A DNA stretch of 64,000 nucleotides from an uncultured Lachnospiraceae bacterium (GCA_910587955.1 CAJUNN010000004.1:58430-122429), one strand, 5' to 3'; counted from the first letter of the stretch, positions 53,045 to 63,105 are shown. Notes: generated by a model not told the origin, from the sequence alone. Translations and numbers: made by a program.

Positions 53045-55242
53045 GTAAACTCCTGAAGAAAACTTTCCGCCCGGAAGGTCTTTCCGTCACTGTGCAGGGT
53101 GACGGCTCCCTGCCGTGCCGTAATGGAGACCCTGCTTCCCGCTTCCTTAAGCCGTTCCAGGGTTTCCCTATGGGGATGCCCATAGGAATTGTTCTCCCCG
53201 CAGGAGATCAGAGTCAGATCCGGCTGTACGGCTTTCAGCCACGTTTCCCCGGTCGACGTCTTCGATCCGTGATGTCCGGCTTTCAGTACCCGGCAAGAGG
53301 GCACCGGATACCTTTTGAGGATTTCTTCCTCTCCCTCCCTTTCCAAGTCCCCTGTCAGCAGCAGGGAAAATTCCCCATAGACAACGTGAAGCACCAGGGA
53401 CATTCCGTTGGAATCCCCGTAAGCTTTCCCCGCCTCCGGGTGGAGGCAGACTACGCTTGTGCTTTTGTCCCGAAGCACATCTCCGGCCCGGATCCGCCTC
53501 ACGGAAACGCCTTTTTTCTCCGCCAGCTCCCTTAAAGCCCTGCCGGCTTCCTCCCCTTCCGCCTGGGCGCTCAATAGAAGGGTTTCTATTTTAATGCCCC
53601 CCGGATCCCCGTCCTGTTCCAAAAGCTCCGCAATGCCGGAGGTATGATCTCCATCCGTATGGGTCACGGCTGCATAGTGCAGGACCCGGATTCCCCGGTA
53701 TTTTAAATAGGGAAGAATCCGGTATTTCCCCACCTCTTTCACGCTGCTGCTTCCTCCGTCCACCAAAAGAGCAGTTCCCCCGGCCGTCTCTAGAAATAGT
53801 CCGTCGCCTTGCCCCACGTCCAGCATGGTAAAAGTCAGGCCGCTTCGGAACCGCCCCAGAAGACAGGCATGCAAAAGCACAAGGATGCAAATCCACGTCC
53901 CGCGCTTTCTCAAGGAATTGCCAAATTTCTTTTCCGGATCCCCGCCCCTCTTCTTTCGCTCCCTTCCGCTCCAGAGCACAAACATGGAAAGTCCCAGCAC
54001 ATACACGGCTATCTGCCAGATCTCTGGTTTCCCGCAGATAAATACGGAACCAGGCAAACGCAGAACAGCCTTCCCGGCCTCCTCATACAATTCCAGAATG
54101 CCCCTGCAGACCAGGGCCGGAAACCAAGCCGCCTTCATAGACAGGAAGCTTAAAGCCACTGCGGCAATTCCCCCGGTCATAAGCAGGGTCATAAGAGGAA
54201 TGACCAAGAGATTTAGGAAAACGCCGTAGACAGGAATTTCATAGTAAAAATATGAACTCAAAGGAAGGGTTGCCAGCTGGACCGACAGGCTCACCAGGAA
54301 GGCCCGGCTTCCCTTTTTCCGGACTGCAAAAAGCTCCTCCAGAGGAGGGTATAAAGTCCCGATACCCAGCACCGCCCCAAAGGAGAGCAGAAAAGAAGCA
54401 TTTCTGGCATGGAGGGGCTGCTCCAGCAAAAGCAAAAGCGCCGCAGCCCCAAGGGCTGTAAGCATATCGTAGCTTTTCCCCAGCATGTCCGCCCCCACGG
54501 CCAGCAGGAACATTACCGCCGCCCGGGCCGTGGAAGTGCCCATTCCGGTAAAGCTTCCGTACAGCAGCACCAGAAGGCCTGCCGGAATGCCGGAGGCAGG
54601 GTAGGACAGTCCCATGCGCCGGAGCAGCCGGTACAGGCTCATGCCGAAGATAGATACATGAAGCCCCGAAACAGCCAGCAGATGGGCCATCCCGCTTTTC
54701 TGGTAAATATCTTTCAGCTCCGGATCCAGTCCGGTCTTATCTCCCAGGAGCATGGCCCCCAGCACACTTCCCTGCCTCTCTCCCAAAAGCGCTGTGCAGC
54801 GTTCCCCAAGCTCTGCCCGGAGACGGTATAAAAACCGGGGAACTGCCCGGGCGCTTCCGTCCAGGAGCACTGCTTCCCTGGCATAGCAAAACAGTACTAC
54901 ATGCCGGCTCTGGTAGTAGAGCCTTGCGTCAAACTGTCCCGGATTGCGCGGGGCTTCCGGTGCTTTGTATCGATGATTTCCTTTGATTTGTATGGTATTG
55001 CCGATGGAAAATGACTGTTCGGCTTCGAAATATACCAGAATGATTCCGGTACGCGATAAATTGGTGTGCTTTAAATAGACTGCCTGGCCTCTCTCTCCCG
55101 GCTCTATCCGGCAAATCTCCCCTTTTAGGGGTTCTGCCGGCCCTGCCGCCGGATCCGGATCTTCCATCCAGATACCGGCAGGCAGAAGCCACAATAGGAC
55201 CGTCAGAACCAGCGCCGCCATGCACAACGGCCTTTTTTTCAT
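53038..55242 (-). CDS. comEC: DNA internalization-related competence protein ComEC/Rec2
   Basis: A 734-residue channel protein for single-stranded DNA uptake. An N-terminal hydrophobic part with signal-like helix, then an OB-like segment (GQFDARLYYQSRHVVLFCYA), the membrane Competence domain (about 180-440, SGMAHLLAVSGLHVSIFGMS) and the C-terminal metallo-beta-lactamase-like domain with AAVTHTDGDHTSGIAELLEQ and LKAGHHGSKTST. All signature motifs are intact, so the gene looks functional. ATG 55242 follows the GerM-like stop by one base. Confidence 0.93.
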   Translation of the reverse strand: MKKRPLCMAALVLTVLLWLLPAGIWMEDPDPAAGPAEPLKGEICRIEPGERGQAVYLKHTNLSRTGIILVYFEAEQSFSIGNTIQIKGNHRYKAPEAPRNPGQFDARLYYQSRHVVLFCYAREAVLLDGSARAVPRFLYRLRAELGERCTALLGERQGSVLGAMLLGDKTGLDPELKDIYQKSGMAHLLAVSGLHVSIFGMSLYRLLRRMGLSYPASGIPAGLLVLLYGSFTGMGTSTARAAVMFLLAVGADMLGKSYDMLTALGAAALLLLLEQPLHARNASFLLSFGAVLGIGTLYPPLEELFAVRKKGSRAFLVSLSVQLATLPLSSYFYYEIPVYGVFLNLLVIPLMTLLMTGGIAAVALSFLSMKAAWFPALVCRGILELYEEAGKAVLRLPGSVFICGKPEIWQIAVYVLGLSMFVLWSGRERKKRGGDPEKKFGNSLRKRGTWICILVLLHACLLGRFRSGLTFTMLDVGQGDGLFLETAGGTALLVDGGSSSVKEVGKYRILPYLKYRGIRVLHYAAVTHTDGDHTSGIAELLEQDGDPGGIKIETLLLSAQAEGEEAGRALRELAEKKGVSVRRIRAGDVLRDKSTSVVCLHPEAGKAYGDSNGMSLVLHVVYGEFSLLLTGDLEREGEEEILKRYPVPSCRVLKAGHHGSKTSTGETWLKAVQPDLTLISCGENNSYGHPHRETLERLKEAGSRVSITARQGAVTLHSDGKTFRAESFLQEFTY

Positions 55243-55243
55243 T

Positions 55244-56179
55244 TCAGGATCCTTCTTCTATTAAATCCAGGTTTCGTTCAAATATGGTTTCAAAGCGGAT
55301 GCTCTCTTGGAAAACCCGGTTCGTCTCCCCGTTAATCAGAATCTGCACCTTATTGATGCCCGGAATCTCCGTCAGGGAATTGACGATGGAGTAGATGGGA
55401 ATCTCCTCCAGCACATTGTACCCCTGGCCCAGGAAGCCCTCATCAAAATTTACATAACAGATACCGTCTTTGGTGGACACGCTTAAAATCTTCGTGTCGG
55501 AGGGAATCGTAGGATAGGCATCCTTGGTAATGGGACCCCGGATCAGCTGCTCCAGCACCAGCTTTTCCACAGACATATTGCTGCTGTAGCGGATCGCCAC
55601 CATCTCGTCCACCAGCTTATCCCCTTCTGCATTGGCAAAATACAAATCCAGGGTGGTTTCCGTGTACATATTGATCTCATCGCCCATGTTTTCCACAAAG
55701 CTTTCGGCGTTCAGCGGCCCCACCGGCGTCTCGTTGGAATCCATCAGGGGATTATTTCCCACCAGAAAATTTACATATTCCACTTCCGGGATCTGGCACA
55801 TGGTCCGCACCACGGCGGAACGGCACAGAATCTCATACAGCTTATTCATATTCAGGTAAGCAATGTCAAAATGCAGGGAAAGCTGGCCGTTCTCCAGACT
55901 GTATTCCTGGAGGGATACTCCCGCAGGAATGGCTGCCTTCTCATCTCCCTCCTGGGGGTTCATCTGAAGCCGCCGCAGGAACTCCCCCACAAGCTGCGCC
56001 GCAGTCTCTCCCTCCGGTTCGTACGCTTTCGTCACCACAGCCGTCTCGTCTTTATTGATATAATAAATCTGATAGCCCTGCTCCTCCTCCACCGGCTCTT
56101 TCTGCCGGCATCCGGCCAAAACCGCCGGCAGGGCCAGGAGCAGCAGGAGCACATATATTTTCCAGTTTTTTCCTTTCAT
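55244..56179 (-). CDS. GerM-domain (GerMN) lipoprotein
   Basis: A 311-residue lipoprotein with signal VLLLLLALPAVLAGC (lipobox LAGC) and two tandem GerMN-type domains (about 38-155 and 178-300): YLNMNKLYEILCRSAVVRTM, EVEYVNFLVGNNPLMDSNET, and AIRYSSNMSVEKLVLEQLIR, GICYVNFDEGFL. GerM proteins take part in sporulation and cell-wall control. It lies in one run with the two-component system upstream and comEC downstream (1-base gap). Confidence 0.85.
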   Translation of the reverse strand: MKGKNWKIYVLLLLLALPAVLAGCRQKEPVEEEQGYQIYYINKDETAVVTKAYEPEGETAAQLVGEFLRRLQMNPQEGDEKAAIPAGVSLQEYSLENGQLSLHFDIAYLNMNKLYEILCRSAVVRTMCQIPEVEYVNFLVGNNPLMDSNETPVGPLNAESFVENMGDEINMYTETTLDLYFANAEGDKLVDEMVAIRYSSNMSVEKLVLEQLIRGPITKDAYPTIPSDTKILSVSTKDGICYVNFDEGFLGQGYNVLEEIPIYSIVNSLTEIPGINKVQILINGETNRVFQESIRFETIFERNLDLIEEGS

Positions 56180-56218
56180 AAAATGCCTCCGTCGCCGGGC
56201 CCGGGACTGATATCCGGG

Positions 56219-57676
56219 TCACGCAATGTAGTTCAGCGGAATCCGCACAGAAAAGGTGGTTCCCTCCCCTATCTGGCTGGACACTTTTATGGCTCCCTTG
56301 TGTATCAGGATGGCGCTTTTTACGATGGCCAGCCCCAGGCCTGTGCCGTCTATCTCGCTGGAATGGGACTTGTCCACCCGGTAAAAGCGCTCAAAGATAT
56401 AATCTATGGATTCTTCCGGAATCCCCATGCCGGAATCCATCACCTTCACATAGAAAAACTTATGATCCGCATCCAGGGAAACATGGACCCAGCCGTTTTC
56501 CTTGTTGTACTTGATTGCATTTTCCACCAGATTGGAAAAGGCCTGGGTCAGTCGTCCCGTATCCACCTCCGCAGTCACCGGGCGGAAGCTCTCCAGCACC
56601 ATCTCAATATTCTTCCTGGCGGCAATGGGGCGCAGCCTTTTGAGGATCAATTCCAGAAGATCGTTCACATCCACCGGCTCAATGTTGAGATTGGATGCCT
56701 TCTTATCCATCTTCACAAGGGCCAGGAGATCGGTGATAATCTTGTTCTCCCGCTCAATCTCCTCCGCAATATCCCCCATAAACTCCTGGTAAAGCTCCAG
56801 GGGAACTTCCTCCTGCACCAGCAGGGAATCCGCCAGCACCTTCATGGAAGTAAGCGGTGTTTTCAGCTCATGGGATACATTGGATACAAATTCCTGCCTG
56901 GATTCATCCAGCACCCGCATCTGGGTCACAATCTTGTTAAATTCCTCCGAAATCTGCGCCGTCTCCGTATAATTTCTCACGTTCAGATCCTCGCTGGAAT
57001 GCCCGTCCGCAATGTTCTGCAGGGCCGTCACCAGACGGCGCATGGGACGCACAAGAAAATGAGAGAGAAACACGGACAGGGCCAGCACCACAAGACCGTA
57101 TGTAAACAGGAAAATCCACGCATTTCCCGTCAAAACATCCAGATTATCCCGGATATTATCCGTGGACACGCTGATGAGGATAACACCGGTAATGCGCTGG
57201 GAATCCGTCTCCTGAATGGGCACGGTCATCTCAAGAAACCGGTTGTTGGACAGCCGGGTGGAGGTCTCTCCTTTGAAGCACCGGATCACCTCCTCCGACA
57301 CCACCAGCTTGCTTTCGATCAGCCCGTAGGTATCCTTTATAACTTTGAAATTCTGATCAATGATAATAATGCGTCCGTCATACAGATTGGAAAGCTGGGT
57401 CAGCTCCCCTCCGATAAGCTCGGAAGACGGCGTCCGCAGATAATCATAGCTGACCAACTGGTTGGACAGAATCCGGCACTGGTTCTGCACTTCGGTCTCC
57501 CGCACCGCAACCGCCCGCTCCTGGTAACTTCCCAGGATGCTGTACGCCATCAAAAGCATGGGGATCCATCCCATCAGCAGCAGGACCAGTAAAATCCGGA
57601 ATTTCAGACTCTTCAGATATGTAACAACAACTCTATGCCTGGAAATAATAGCCCACTCCCCACTTCGTGTGAACAT
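56219..57676 (-). CDS. Sensor histidine kinase (WalK/ResE/PhoR-like)
   Basis: A membrane kinase of about 485 residues. An N-terminal helix (FRILLVLLLMGWIPMLLMAY), an extracellular sensor domain of about 130 residues, a second helix (NAWIFLFTYGLVVLALSVFL), a HAMP domain, HisKA (FVSNVSHELKTPLTSMKVLA) with the phosphorylated His, and HATPase (FSNLVENAIKYNKENGWVHV, DGTGLGLAIVKSA). It overlaps the response regulator gene by 44 bases. The start codon is uncertain: ATG 57676 is used, TTG 57703 is possible. The pair resembles the essential WalRK family. Confidence 0.9.
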   Translation of the reverse strand: MFTRSGEWAIISRHRVVVTYLKSLKFRILLVLLLMGWIPMLLMAYSILGSYQERAVAVRETEVQNQCRILSNQLVSYDYLRTPSSELIGGELTQLSNLYDGRIIIIDQNFKVIKDTYGLIESKLVVSEEVIRCFKGETSTRLSNNRFLEMTVPIQETDSQRITGVILISVSTDNIRDNLDVLTGNAWIFLFTYGLVVLALSVFLSHFLVRPMRRLVTALQNIADGHSSEDLNVRNYTETAQISEEFNKIVTQMRVLDESRQEFVSNVSHELKTPLTSMKVLADSLLVQEEVPLELYQEFMGDIAEEIERENKIITDLLALVKMDKKASNLNIEPVDVNDLLELILKRLRPIAARKNIEMVLESFRPVTAEVDTGRLTQAFSNLVENAIKYNKENGWVHVSLDADHKFFYVKVMDSGMGIPEESIDYIFERFYRVDKSHSSEIDGTGLGLAIVKSAILIHKGAIKVSSQIGEGTTFSVRIPLNYIA

Positions 57677-58319
57677 ACTTGGGTTCACTTGGATTTGTCT
57701 CAATCTTCTCCCGCAGACGCCGGATATGCACGTCTACCGTCCGCACATCCCCCGGATATTCATAGCCCCAGACCGTGTTCAGCAGATTTTCCCGGCTGTA
57801 TACCTTCCCCGGATTCAACGCCATCAGCTCCAGCAAATCAAATTCTTTGGCCGTCAGATTGATCTCCTTCCCGGAAATATAGAGACGCCTGCTCTCCAGC
57901 TCCATCTTCAGCTCCAGCACCTCGATGACTTTCGATTTCTGTCCCTTCTCCGGCCGGCCGGTCCTCCGCATAATCGCCTTGATCCTGGCCTTGATCTCCA
58001 GAATATTAAAAGGCTTGGTAATATAATCATCCGCACCGTATTCCAGCCCCAGGATTTTATCCATGTCGTCTCCCTTGGCTGTCAGCATCAAAATAGGCAT
58101 ATTGGAAAATTCGCGGATCTGCTGGCACACCTGAAACCCGTCCAGCTTTGGCAGCATCACATCCAGAAGCACGATATCATACTCCCGGTTCCTGGCATAC
58201 TCCAAGGCTTCTTCCCCGTCGTAAGCGCAGTCTACCTCCATTCCGTCCTGTTCCAGGCTGAAACGGAGTCCCTTCACAATCAGCTTCTCGTCGTCTACTA
58301 CCAATACTTTCTTCGCCAT
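57633..58319 (-). CDS. OmpR/PhoB-family response regulator (WalR-like)
   Basis: A 228-residue regulator. Receiver domain: KKVLVVDDEKLIVKGLRFSL with phosphorylatable Asp in DIVLLDVMLPKLDGFQV, and the Lys in DYITKPFNILEIKAR. The C-terminal winged helix shows LTAKEFDLLELMALNPGKVY, SRENLLNTVWGYEY and VDVHIRRLREKIETNP. ATG 58319 (MAKKVLV) follows GGGGCGGGA. It is transcribed with the kinase and sits 13 bases downstream of comEA. Confidence 0.95.
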   Translation of the reverse strand: MAKKVLVVDDEKLIVKGLRFSLEQDGMEVDCAYDGEEALEYARNREYDIVLLDVMLPKLDGFQVCQQIREFSNMPILMLTAKGDDMDKILGLEYGADDYITKPFNILEIKARIKAIMRRTGRPEKGQKSKVIEVLELKMELESRRLYISGKEINLTAKEFDLLELMALNPGKVYSRENLLNTVWGYEYPGDVRTVDVHIRRLREKIETNPSEPKYVHTKWGVGYYFQA

Positions 58320-58332
58320 ATTCCCGCCCCTG

Positions 58333-58914
58333 TCATACTGTGATTTGATCTTTGATTTTCCGGAAAACACCTTCTTTAATCCCCGGAATCTCCATAAGCC
58401 CTTCAATGCTGGAAAAATTCCCGTTCTGTTCCCGGTAGTTTACAATATCTTCTGCCTTGGACGCGCCAATGCCCGTCAAGGTCATCAATTCCTCTTTTGA
58501 AGCCGTATTCAGATTCACCAGGCCGCTCTCCTGCTGCTCCCGGGTTTCCAAAATCTTAAGTGCCTCCTCCCGGGAGGGAACCGCTATCATCTGCCCGTCC
58601 GTCAGACGCTCCGCCAGATTCAGCCAGTCTTCCTGGGCTTCCTCCGTCATTCCGCCTGCCGCCTCCACCGCATCCCCAATCCGCGACTGGGAGGGAAGCT
58701 CATAAACACCTGGATTTTCTACCTCCCCGCAGACATAGACGCAGATAGGCGCTTCCGTCTTTCCGGTAACTTCTTTCTTTTCTTCTTCTTGTTCTGCCTT
58801 CTGCACTTCCTGCATCCCGTCTTCATAGAAAACGGCCGGTTTTCTGCAGCCTGCACACAGCAGAAACAGCAGGATCGTAAAAACCCCTGCCCTTTTACAC
58901 ATGTCCTTTCTCAT
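58333..58914 (-). CDS. comEA: ComEA-like DNA-binding competence lipoprotein
   Basis: A 193-residue protein: signal with lipobox (TILLFLLCAGC), an acidic linker, a SLBB domain (APICVYVCGEVENPGVYELP, IGDAVEAAGGMTEEAQEDWL) and two helix-hairpin-helix motifs at the C-terminus (NLNTASKEELMTLTGIGASK, SIEGLMEIPGIKEGVFRKIK). It captures incoming double-stranded DNA for ComEC. The start at 58914 (MRKDMCKR) follows AAGGATAGGG. It precedes a two-component system and GerM-like gene, then comEC. Confidence 0.9.
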   Translation of the reverse strand: MRKDMCKRAGVFTILLFLLCAGCRKPAVFYEDGMQEVQKAEQEEEKKEVTGKTEAPICVYVCGEVENPGVYELPSQSRIGDAVEAAGGMTEEAQEDWLNLAERLTDGQMIAVPSREEALKILETREQQESGLVNLNTASKEELMTLTGIGASKAEDIVNYREQNGNFSSIEGLMEIPGIKEGVFRKIKDQITV

Positions 58915-58963
58915 TTCCCTATCCTTTCCTGCGGACAGGGACCCCTCTGATACAGACAATTTC

Positions 58964-58992
58964 AGTGTAGCCGATCTCGAAAGCGATTACAA
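58964..58992 (-). promoter_or_regulatory. comEA promoter
   Basis: On the minus strand TTGTAA (58987-58992), 17-base spacer, TACACT (58964-58969), about 50 bases before comEA. It probably drives comEA, the two-component system, the GerM-like gene and comEC. Confidence 0.65.
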
Positions 58993-59006
58993 TAGTTTTT
59001 TTCTTT

Positions 59007-59438
59007 TTACTCCCACTTGAACAGAATCACTCCCACGATTGCAACAGCCATCCCCAGGGCTTTTCTCCATTCAAACACAGCCTTTTCTACCCCGAAAATG
59101 CCGGTCAGCTCTATGAGATAAGCCACCAGAAGCTGCGCAATCACAATCAGCATCACGGATTTAGCCGGCCCTAAGCTGCTCATGCTCTGGATCACGGTAA
59201 AGGTAATAAAAGCCCCGATCACGCCGCCCAGCAGCATATATTTATGGTCCACCTGAAACACCCCCAGCAGATTGGTGCGCTCCTTGACCGCCCACACTGC
59301 CAGACAGGTCAAAAGAGCAGAAAACTGCACCCAGCTCGCAGACACCCATACACTGCTGCTCTCTGTTACCTGTGTGTTAAAGACTCCCTGAATACTCATC
59401 AGCGCCCCGGAAATCAGGGCAATTAAAATTCCAATCAT
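59007..59438 (-). CDS. YdcZ/DUF606-type DMT-superfamily transporter
   Basis: A 143-residue protein with four to five helices (GILIALISGALMSIQGVFN at the start, SASWVQFSALLTCLAVWAV, LLGGVIGAFITFTVIQSM, LIVIAQLLVAYLIELTGIF) typical of the half-size YdcZ family of drug/metabolite transporters, which work as dimers. Start 59438 (MIGILIALISG) has AGGGAG 7 bases upstream. The substrate is not known. Confidence 0.85.
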   Translation of the reverse strand: MIGILIALISGALMSIQGVFNTQVTESSSVWVSASWVQFSALLTCLAVWAVKERTNLLGVFQVDHKYMLLGGVIGAFITFTVIQSMSSLGPAKSVMLIVIAQLLVAYLIELTGIFGVEKAVFEWRKALGMAVAIVGVILFKWE

Positions 59439-59502
59439 GGCTTGGCTCCCTTCTGCTTCCTTTTCCTTAGTCTGCCCCATGATTGGAATCCTGATACCTT
59501 TT

Positions 59503-60879
59503 TTATTCTTCTGTGACAAGCTGGGCCTGAATTCTGGCGTCTACGGCCTCAATCTCGCTTCTCACGTCATTGCCTCTCCAGATATTTGCAAAGGCAATCT
59601 CCATCTCAATCCAGTAATTGCTTAGATCCGTAATCTTCGGCACCTCCACCGAATGTTCATACTGTACCAGCAGAGTGGTAATCTCAGGATTCTCATAGGG
59701 AACCCCTACCTTCACCGGCATTTTGTTGGTCATGGCATAGAGAGCATCTACTTTTTCATAAGTAATGAACTTTGCAAATTCTTTCGCCAGCGCCCGTTCC
59801 TTGGAATAAGCGTTGACTACTACGGAATTGGTCACGGAAAGTCCTTTGGTGGGGAGGCTTTCCGTCAGATTGGGAACCTCCGCAATGCCGTAGAAATAGC
59901 CGTTGTCCGGGTTCTCTTCCTCCCCGGAACCTTCCGTCCCTTCTCCTTCTCCCTCTCCTTCTTCTCCCTCAGAGCCTTCTTCCGACGGCGCTTCGGCCTC
60001 TTCTGCCACGGAGCCTTCCGCAATGGCTGCATCCAGCTTGGCAATGGCGTCCGTCTTGGCAATCGTATAAACAATCTTCCCGTCAATAAACTCCTGGAGC
60101 ACGTTGTCGGTTGTGACCGCGTCCGCATCAATGGCAAAGAAAGCGTTCAGGCTCTGGTAATATTCCAGGCACTGAATGACCTCCTCCGCAGACAACTGCA
60201 CTTGGCTCTTGTCATCCCCGGTGGCTCCTCCCAGATTTACATAATTCGATATAAAGAAGAAATTGAAGAAAATATCAGCCACATTCCATTTCAGAATATT
60301 TTCAATCTTATCCTCCCCGGTACCCCCCTCGAAGCTTTTTGAGTACTCCAAAATCTCGTCAATGGTCCCCGGCGCACCGTCCACATAGTTTTTGTTGTAG
60401 AGCATAAAACAGGTTTCAAAATAGAAGGGATAGGCCACCAGCTTTCCGCCGCAGGTGGCCGCATCCTGGGCTTTCTGGGGGAAATAGCTGTCCATCTCCC
60501 GATCGGAAAAGCTGTTATTTTCCACAGTCAGGCCGGCCAGCCTGGCCTTCTCCAGGAGCTCGCTGGAGGTAATAAAGAGATCCGGTCCGCCCAAATCCGA
60601 AATGCTGGCCGTATTGATATGCTCAATGTAATCCACTGCCGTCACCAGCTGCAGTGTTACCTCCACATGATGGTTCTTCTCAAATTCCTCCGCAGCTTCC
60701 ACCAGATAAGCGTTCAGCTTATCATCCGTGTACCACAGCACCAGACTGGCCGGCTCTGAATTATCCTCCCCGGCTTCCTGCTGCTCCTTGTGGTAGGAAT
60801 AGGCCACCTGCATCATCTGGGAAACCACCAGAAGGACACAGAGAACCGCAAAAATTCTTCTGTATATCTTTTGTCTCAT
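59503..60879 (-). CDS. Extracellular solute-binding protein (sugar ABC-type), orphan
   Basis: A 458-residue family 1 solute-binding protein: VLWYTDDKLNAYLVEAAEEF, TSSELLEKARLAG, YPFYFETCFMLYNKNYVDGA, YGIAEVPNLTESLPTKGLSV with SVTNSVVVNAYSKERALAKE. The N-terminus has a membrane-anchoring helix (FAVLCVLLVVSQMMQVAYSY) but no lipobox cysteine, and between about residues 305 and 340 there is a low-complexity Glu/Gly run. No permease or ATPase gene is near, so it is an orphan or serves another locus. It follows argD after 33 bases. Confidence 0.8.
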   Translation of the reverse strand: MRQKIYRRIFAVLCVLLVVSQMMQVAYSYHKEQQEAGEDNSEPASLVLWYTDDKLNAYLVEAAEEFEKNHHVEVTLQLVTAVDYIEHINTASISDLGGPDLFITSSELLEKARLAGLTVENNSFSDREMDSYFPQKAQDAATCGGKLVAYPFYFETCFMLYNKNYVDGAPGTIDEILEYSKSFEGGTGEDKIENILKWNVADIFFNFFFISNYVNLGGATGDDKSQVQLSAEEVIQCLEYYQSLNAFFAIDADAVTTDNVLQEFIDGKIVYTIAKTDAIAKLDAAIAEGSVAEEAEAPSEEGSEGEEGEGEGEGTEGSGEEENPDNGYFYGIAEVPNLTESLPTKGLSVTNSVVVNAYSKERALAKEFAKFITYEKVDALYAMTNKMPVKVGVPYENPEITTLLVQYEHSVEVPKITDLSNYWIEMEIAFANIWRGNDVRSEIEAVDARIQAQLVTEE

Positions 60880-60912
60880 GAAAAAAAGTTACCGCCCTTT
60901 CCCGGATTTTCC

Positions 60913-62112
60913 CTACGCGTCCAAAGCTGCGCAGAGCTTCTCCAGCATCTCATCCACATGCTCCCTCTCAATCACCAGCGGCGGCACCAGACGCAGCACG
61001 CCGCTGCCTGCCGTAATCACCAAAAGGCCTTTATCTAACGATTTTAGCACAATTTCACCGACAGATCTACCCCCGATTACCAGCCCCTGCATCAGTCCCT
61101 TTCCCCGGCGGCCGCGGATAAAATCGTATTTTTCCGCCAGACCATCCAGTTTTTCTTCCAGATATCCGGCCACTTCCCGCACATGTCCGATAATATCATC
61201 CTTTTCAAAAATATCGAAAACCTTGCTCACGGCCGCGCATGCAAAGGGATTTCCTCCATAGGTAGTCCCGTGATCTCCGGGAACCAGAGAAGCTTTGGCA
61301 GCCTTCTCATCCAGCACAAAGGCTCCTACCGGAACCCCGCAGCCCAGGGCTTTGGCACAGGTCATCACGTTGGGCTTCACCCCGTACTCCTGCCATGCAA
61401 ACATATGGCCGCTCCGTCCCATGCCGCACTGGATCTCGTCCAGAATCAGCAGCATATCCCGCTCCTCGCAGAGGGCTTTCACCCCTTTTAGAAATTCTTC
61501 CGAGGCCGGATAAATACCGCCCTCGCCCTGAATGGTTTCCAGAATCACTGCGCAAGTCCGGTCCGTCACCTGGGAAAGCACGCTCTTCAGATTGTTGAAC
61601 TCGGCAAACCGGATGCCTCCTATGAGCGGCCGGAAAGGGGCCTGGTATTTCTCGTTTCCCGTCACGGACAAAGCTCCCATGCTGCGTCCGTGAAAGGAAT
61701 GCTGCATGGCAATGATCTCGTGATCGTTTCTCCCGTCTTTCTGATAGGCGTATTTCCGGGCCGTTTTGACAGCACCTTCAACAGCCTCCGTACCGCTGTT
61801 GGTGAAAAACACCTTACTCATACCGCTGGCTTTCACCAGCTTCCGGGCCGCCTCCATGGCAGGCACATTATAATAGAGGTTGGAGGTGTGTAAAAGCCGT
61901 CCCATCTGCTCTTTCAGTGCCTCGTCATACCCGGGATAATGGTAGCCCAGGGCCTGCACGGCGATCCCGGCCGCAAAATCCAGATATTTTTTTCCTTCTG
62001 TATCGTAGAGATAAACTCCCTCTCCCCGATCCAGCACCACCGGATAGCGGTTATAAGTGTGAAGCACCGTCTCCTCCGCCTGTTCTATGATTCTTTCTTT
62101 ACTCTCCGTCAT
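60913..62112 (-). CDS. argD: Acetylornithine aminotransferase
   Basis: A 399-residue PLP enzyme of arginine synthesis. [20 protein letters not shown] at the N-terminus, [60 protein letters not shown] and the PLP lysine in [20 protein letters not shown] are all typical. The start at 62112 overlaps the end of argB by 14 bases, showing coupling. Confidence 0.96.
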   Translation of the reverse strand: MTESKERIIEQAEETVLHTYNRYPVVLDRGEGVYLYDTEGKKYLDFAAGIAVQALGYHYPGYDEALKEQMGRLLHTSNLYYNVPAMEAARKLVKASGMSKVFFTNSGTEAVEGAVKTARKYAYQKDGRNDHEIIAMQHSFHGRSMGALSVTGNEKYQAPFRPLIGGIRFAEFNNLKSVLSQVTDRTCAVILETIQGEGGIYPASEEFLKGVKALCEERDMLLILDEIQCGMGRSGHMFAWQEYGVKPNVMTCAKALGCGVPVGAFVLDEKAAKASLVPGDHGTTYGGNPFACAAVSKVFDIFEKDDIIGHVREVAGYLEEKLDGLAEKYDFIRGRRGKGLMQGLVIGGRSVGEIVLKSLDKGLLVITAGSGVLRLVPPLVIEREHVDEMLEKLCAALDA

Positions 62113-63004
62113 AGTAATTCTGTTCCCCTTCACTTAAAATGGCCGTTCCGATTCCTTTATTGGTAAAAATTTCCAGAAGCAGGCAGTGGGCAATCCGCCC
62201 GTCCAGAATATGTACTCTGGACACGCCGTTTTCAATGGCTTCAATACAGTTATTCAGCTTGGGCAGCATGCCTCCGCCGATGGTCCCGCCCTCGATCAGC
62301 CTGCGGGCCTCGCCTACATGCAGCTCCGAAATCAGCGTGGAAGAATCCTCCGGATCCTGGTAAACGCCTTCAATATCCGTCAGAAACGCCAGCTTTTCCG
62401 CATTTACCGCCCTGGCAATGGCACAAGCCGCGTCGTCCGCATTGATATTATAAGTAAGGAAGTCCTCGTCCATCCCCACGGGACATACAATGGGCAGGAA
62501 GTCCTTTTCCAGCAGATCATAGAGGATTTTGGGATTTACCTGGGTAATTTCTCCCACGAATCCAATGTCCTCCCCGCCGGAGTATTTTTTCTCCACTTTG
62601 AGAAGGCCGCCGTCCTTCCCGCTGATGCTCACTGCCTTTACTCCCAGCTCCTGCACCAGCTGTACCAGGCTTTTTCCCACTTTGCCCAGCACCATCTCCG
62701 CGATCTCCATAGTTTCCGCGTCTGTTACCCGCAGGCCGTTGATAAATCGGGGCTCCATGCCTACCCGGCTCACCCAGCGGCTGATCTCCTTCCCGCCCCC
62801 GTGAACAATAATCGGCTTAAAACCCACCAGCTTTAAAAGGGTCACATCCTTAATCACGTTGTGCTTTAAAGCTTCGTCCACCATGGCGCTTCCACCGTAT
62901 TTTACCACAATAATTTTCCGGTTAAATCTCTGGATGTAGGGAAGGGCTTCAATTAAAACCTCCGCCTTCTCCAGGGAACGCTTCATTTCTTCTTCTCTGC
63001 TCAT
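62099..63004 (-). CDS. argB: Acetylglutamate kinase
   Basis: A 301-residue kinase, second step of arginine synthesis. [78 protein letters not shown] and [20 protein letters not shown] match the full family. Start 63004 (MSREEEM) has AAGGAG 11 bases upstream; a longer frame upstream is not conserved. It forms an argB-argD operon driven by the promoter at 63078-63105; argJ and argC are not in the window. Confidence 0.97.
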   Translation of the reverse strand: MSREEEMKRSLEKAEVLIEALPYIQRFNRKIIVVKYGGSAMVDEALKHNVIKDVTLLKLVGFKPIIVHGGGKEISRWVSRVGMEPRFINGLRVTDAETMEIAEMVLGKVGKSLVQLVQELGVKAVSISGKDGGLLKVEKKYSGGEDIGFVGEITQVNPKILYDLLEKDFLPIVCPVGMDEDFLTYNINADDAACAIARAVNAEKLAFLTDIEGVYQDPEDSSTLISELHVGEARRLIEGGTIGGGMLPKLNNCIEAIENGVSRVHILDGRIAHCLLLEIFTNKGIGTAILSEGEQNYYDGE

Positions 63005-63077
63005 AATTTCACTGTCTCCTTGTACAGAATGCCTGCCGTCTCGAATGCCGCAGCTTTCCATTAATACTCCAGCCACT

Positions 63078-63105
63078 ATTATAAACGCTGGATCTGTCTT
63101 GTCAA
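63078..63105 (-). promoter_or_regulatory. argB-argD promoter
   Basis: On the minus strand TTGACA (63100-63105), 16-base spacer, TATAAT (63078-63083), both hexamers at consensus, 73 bases before the argB start. Confidence 0.9.

Noticed and set aside
55871..57592. A 573-codon open frame opposite the GerM-like and kinase genes
   Set aside because: Spans two real genes and the gap between them on the other strand; no signals and no domain.
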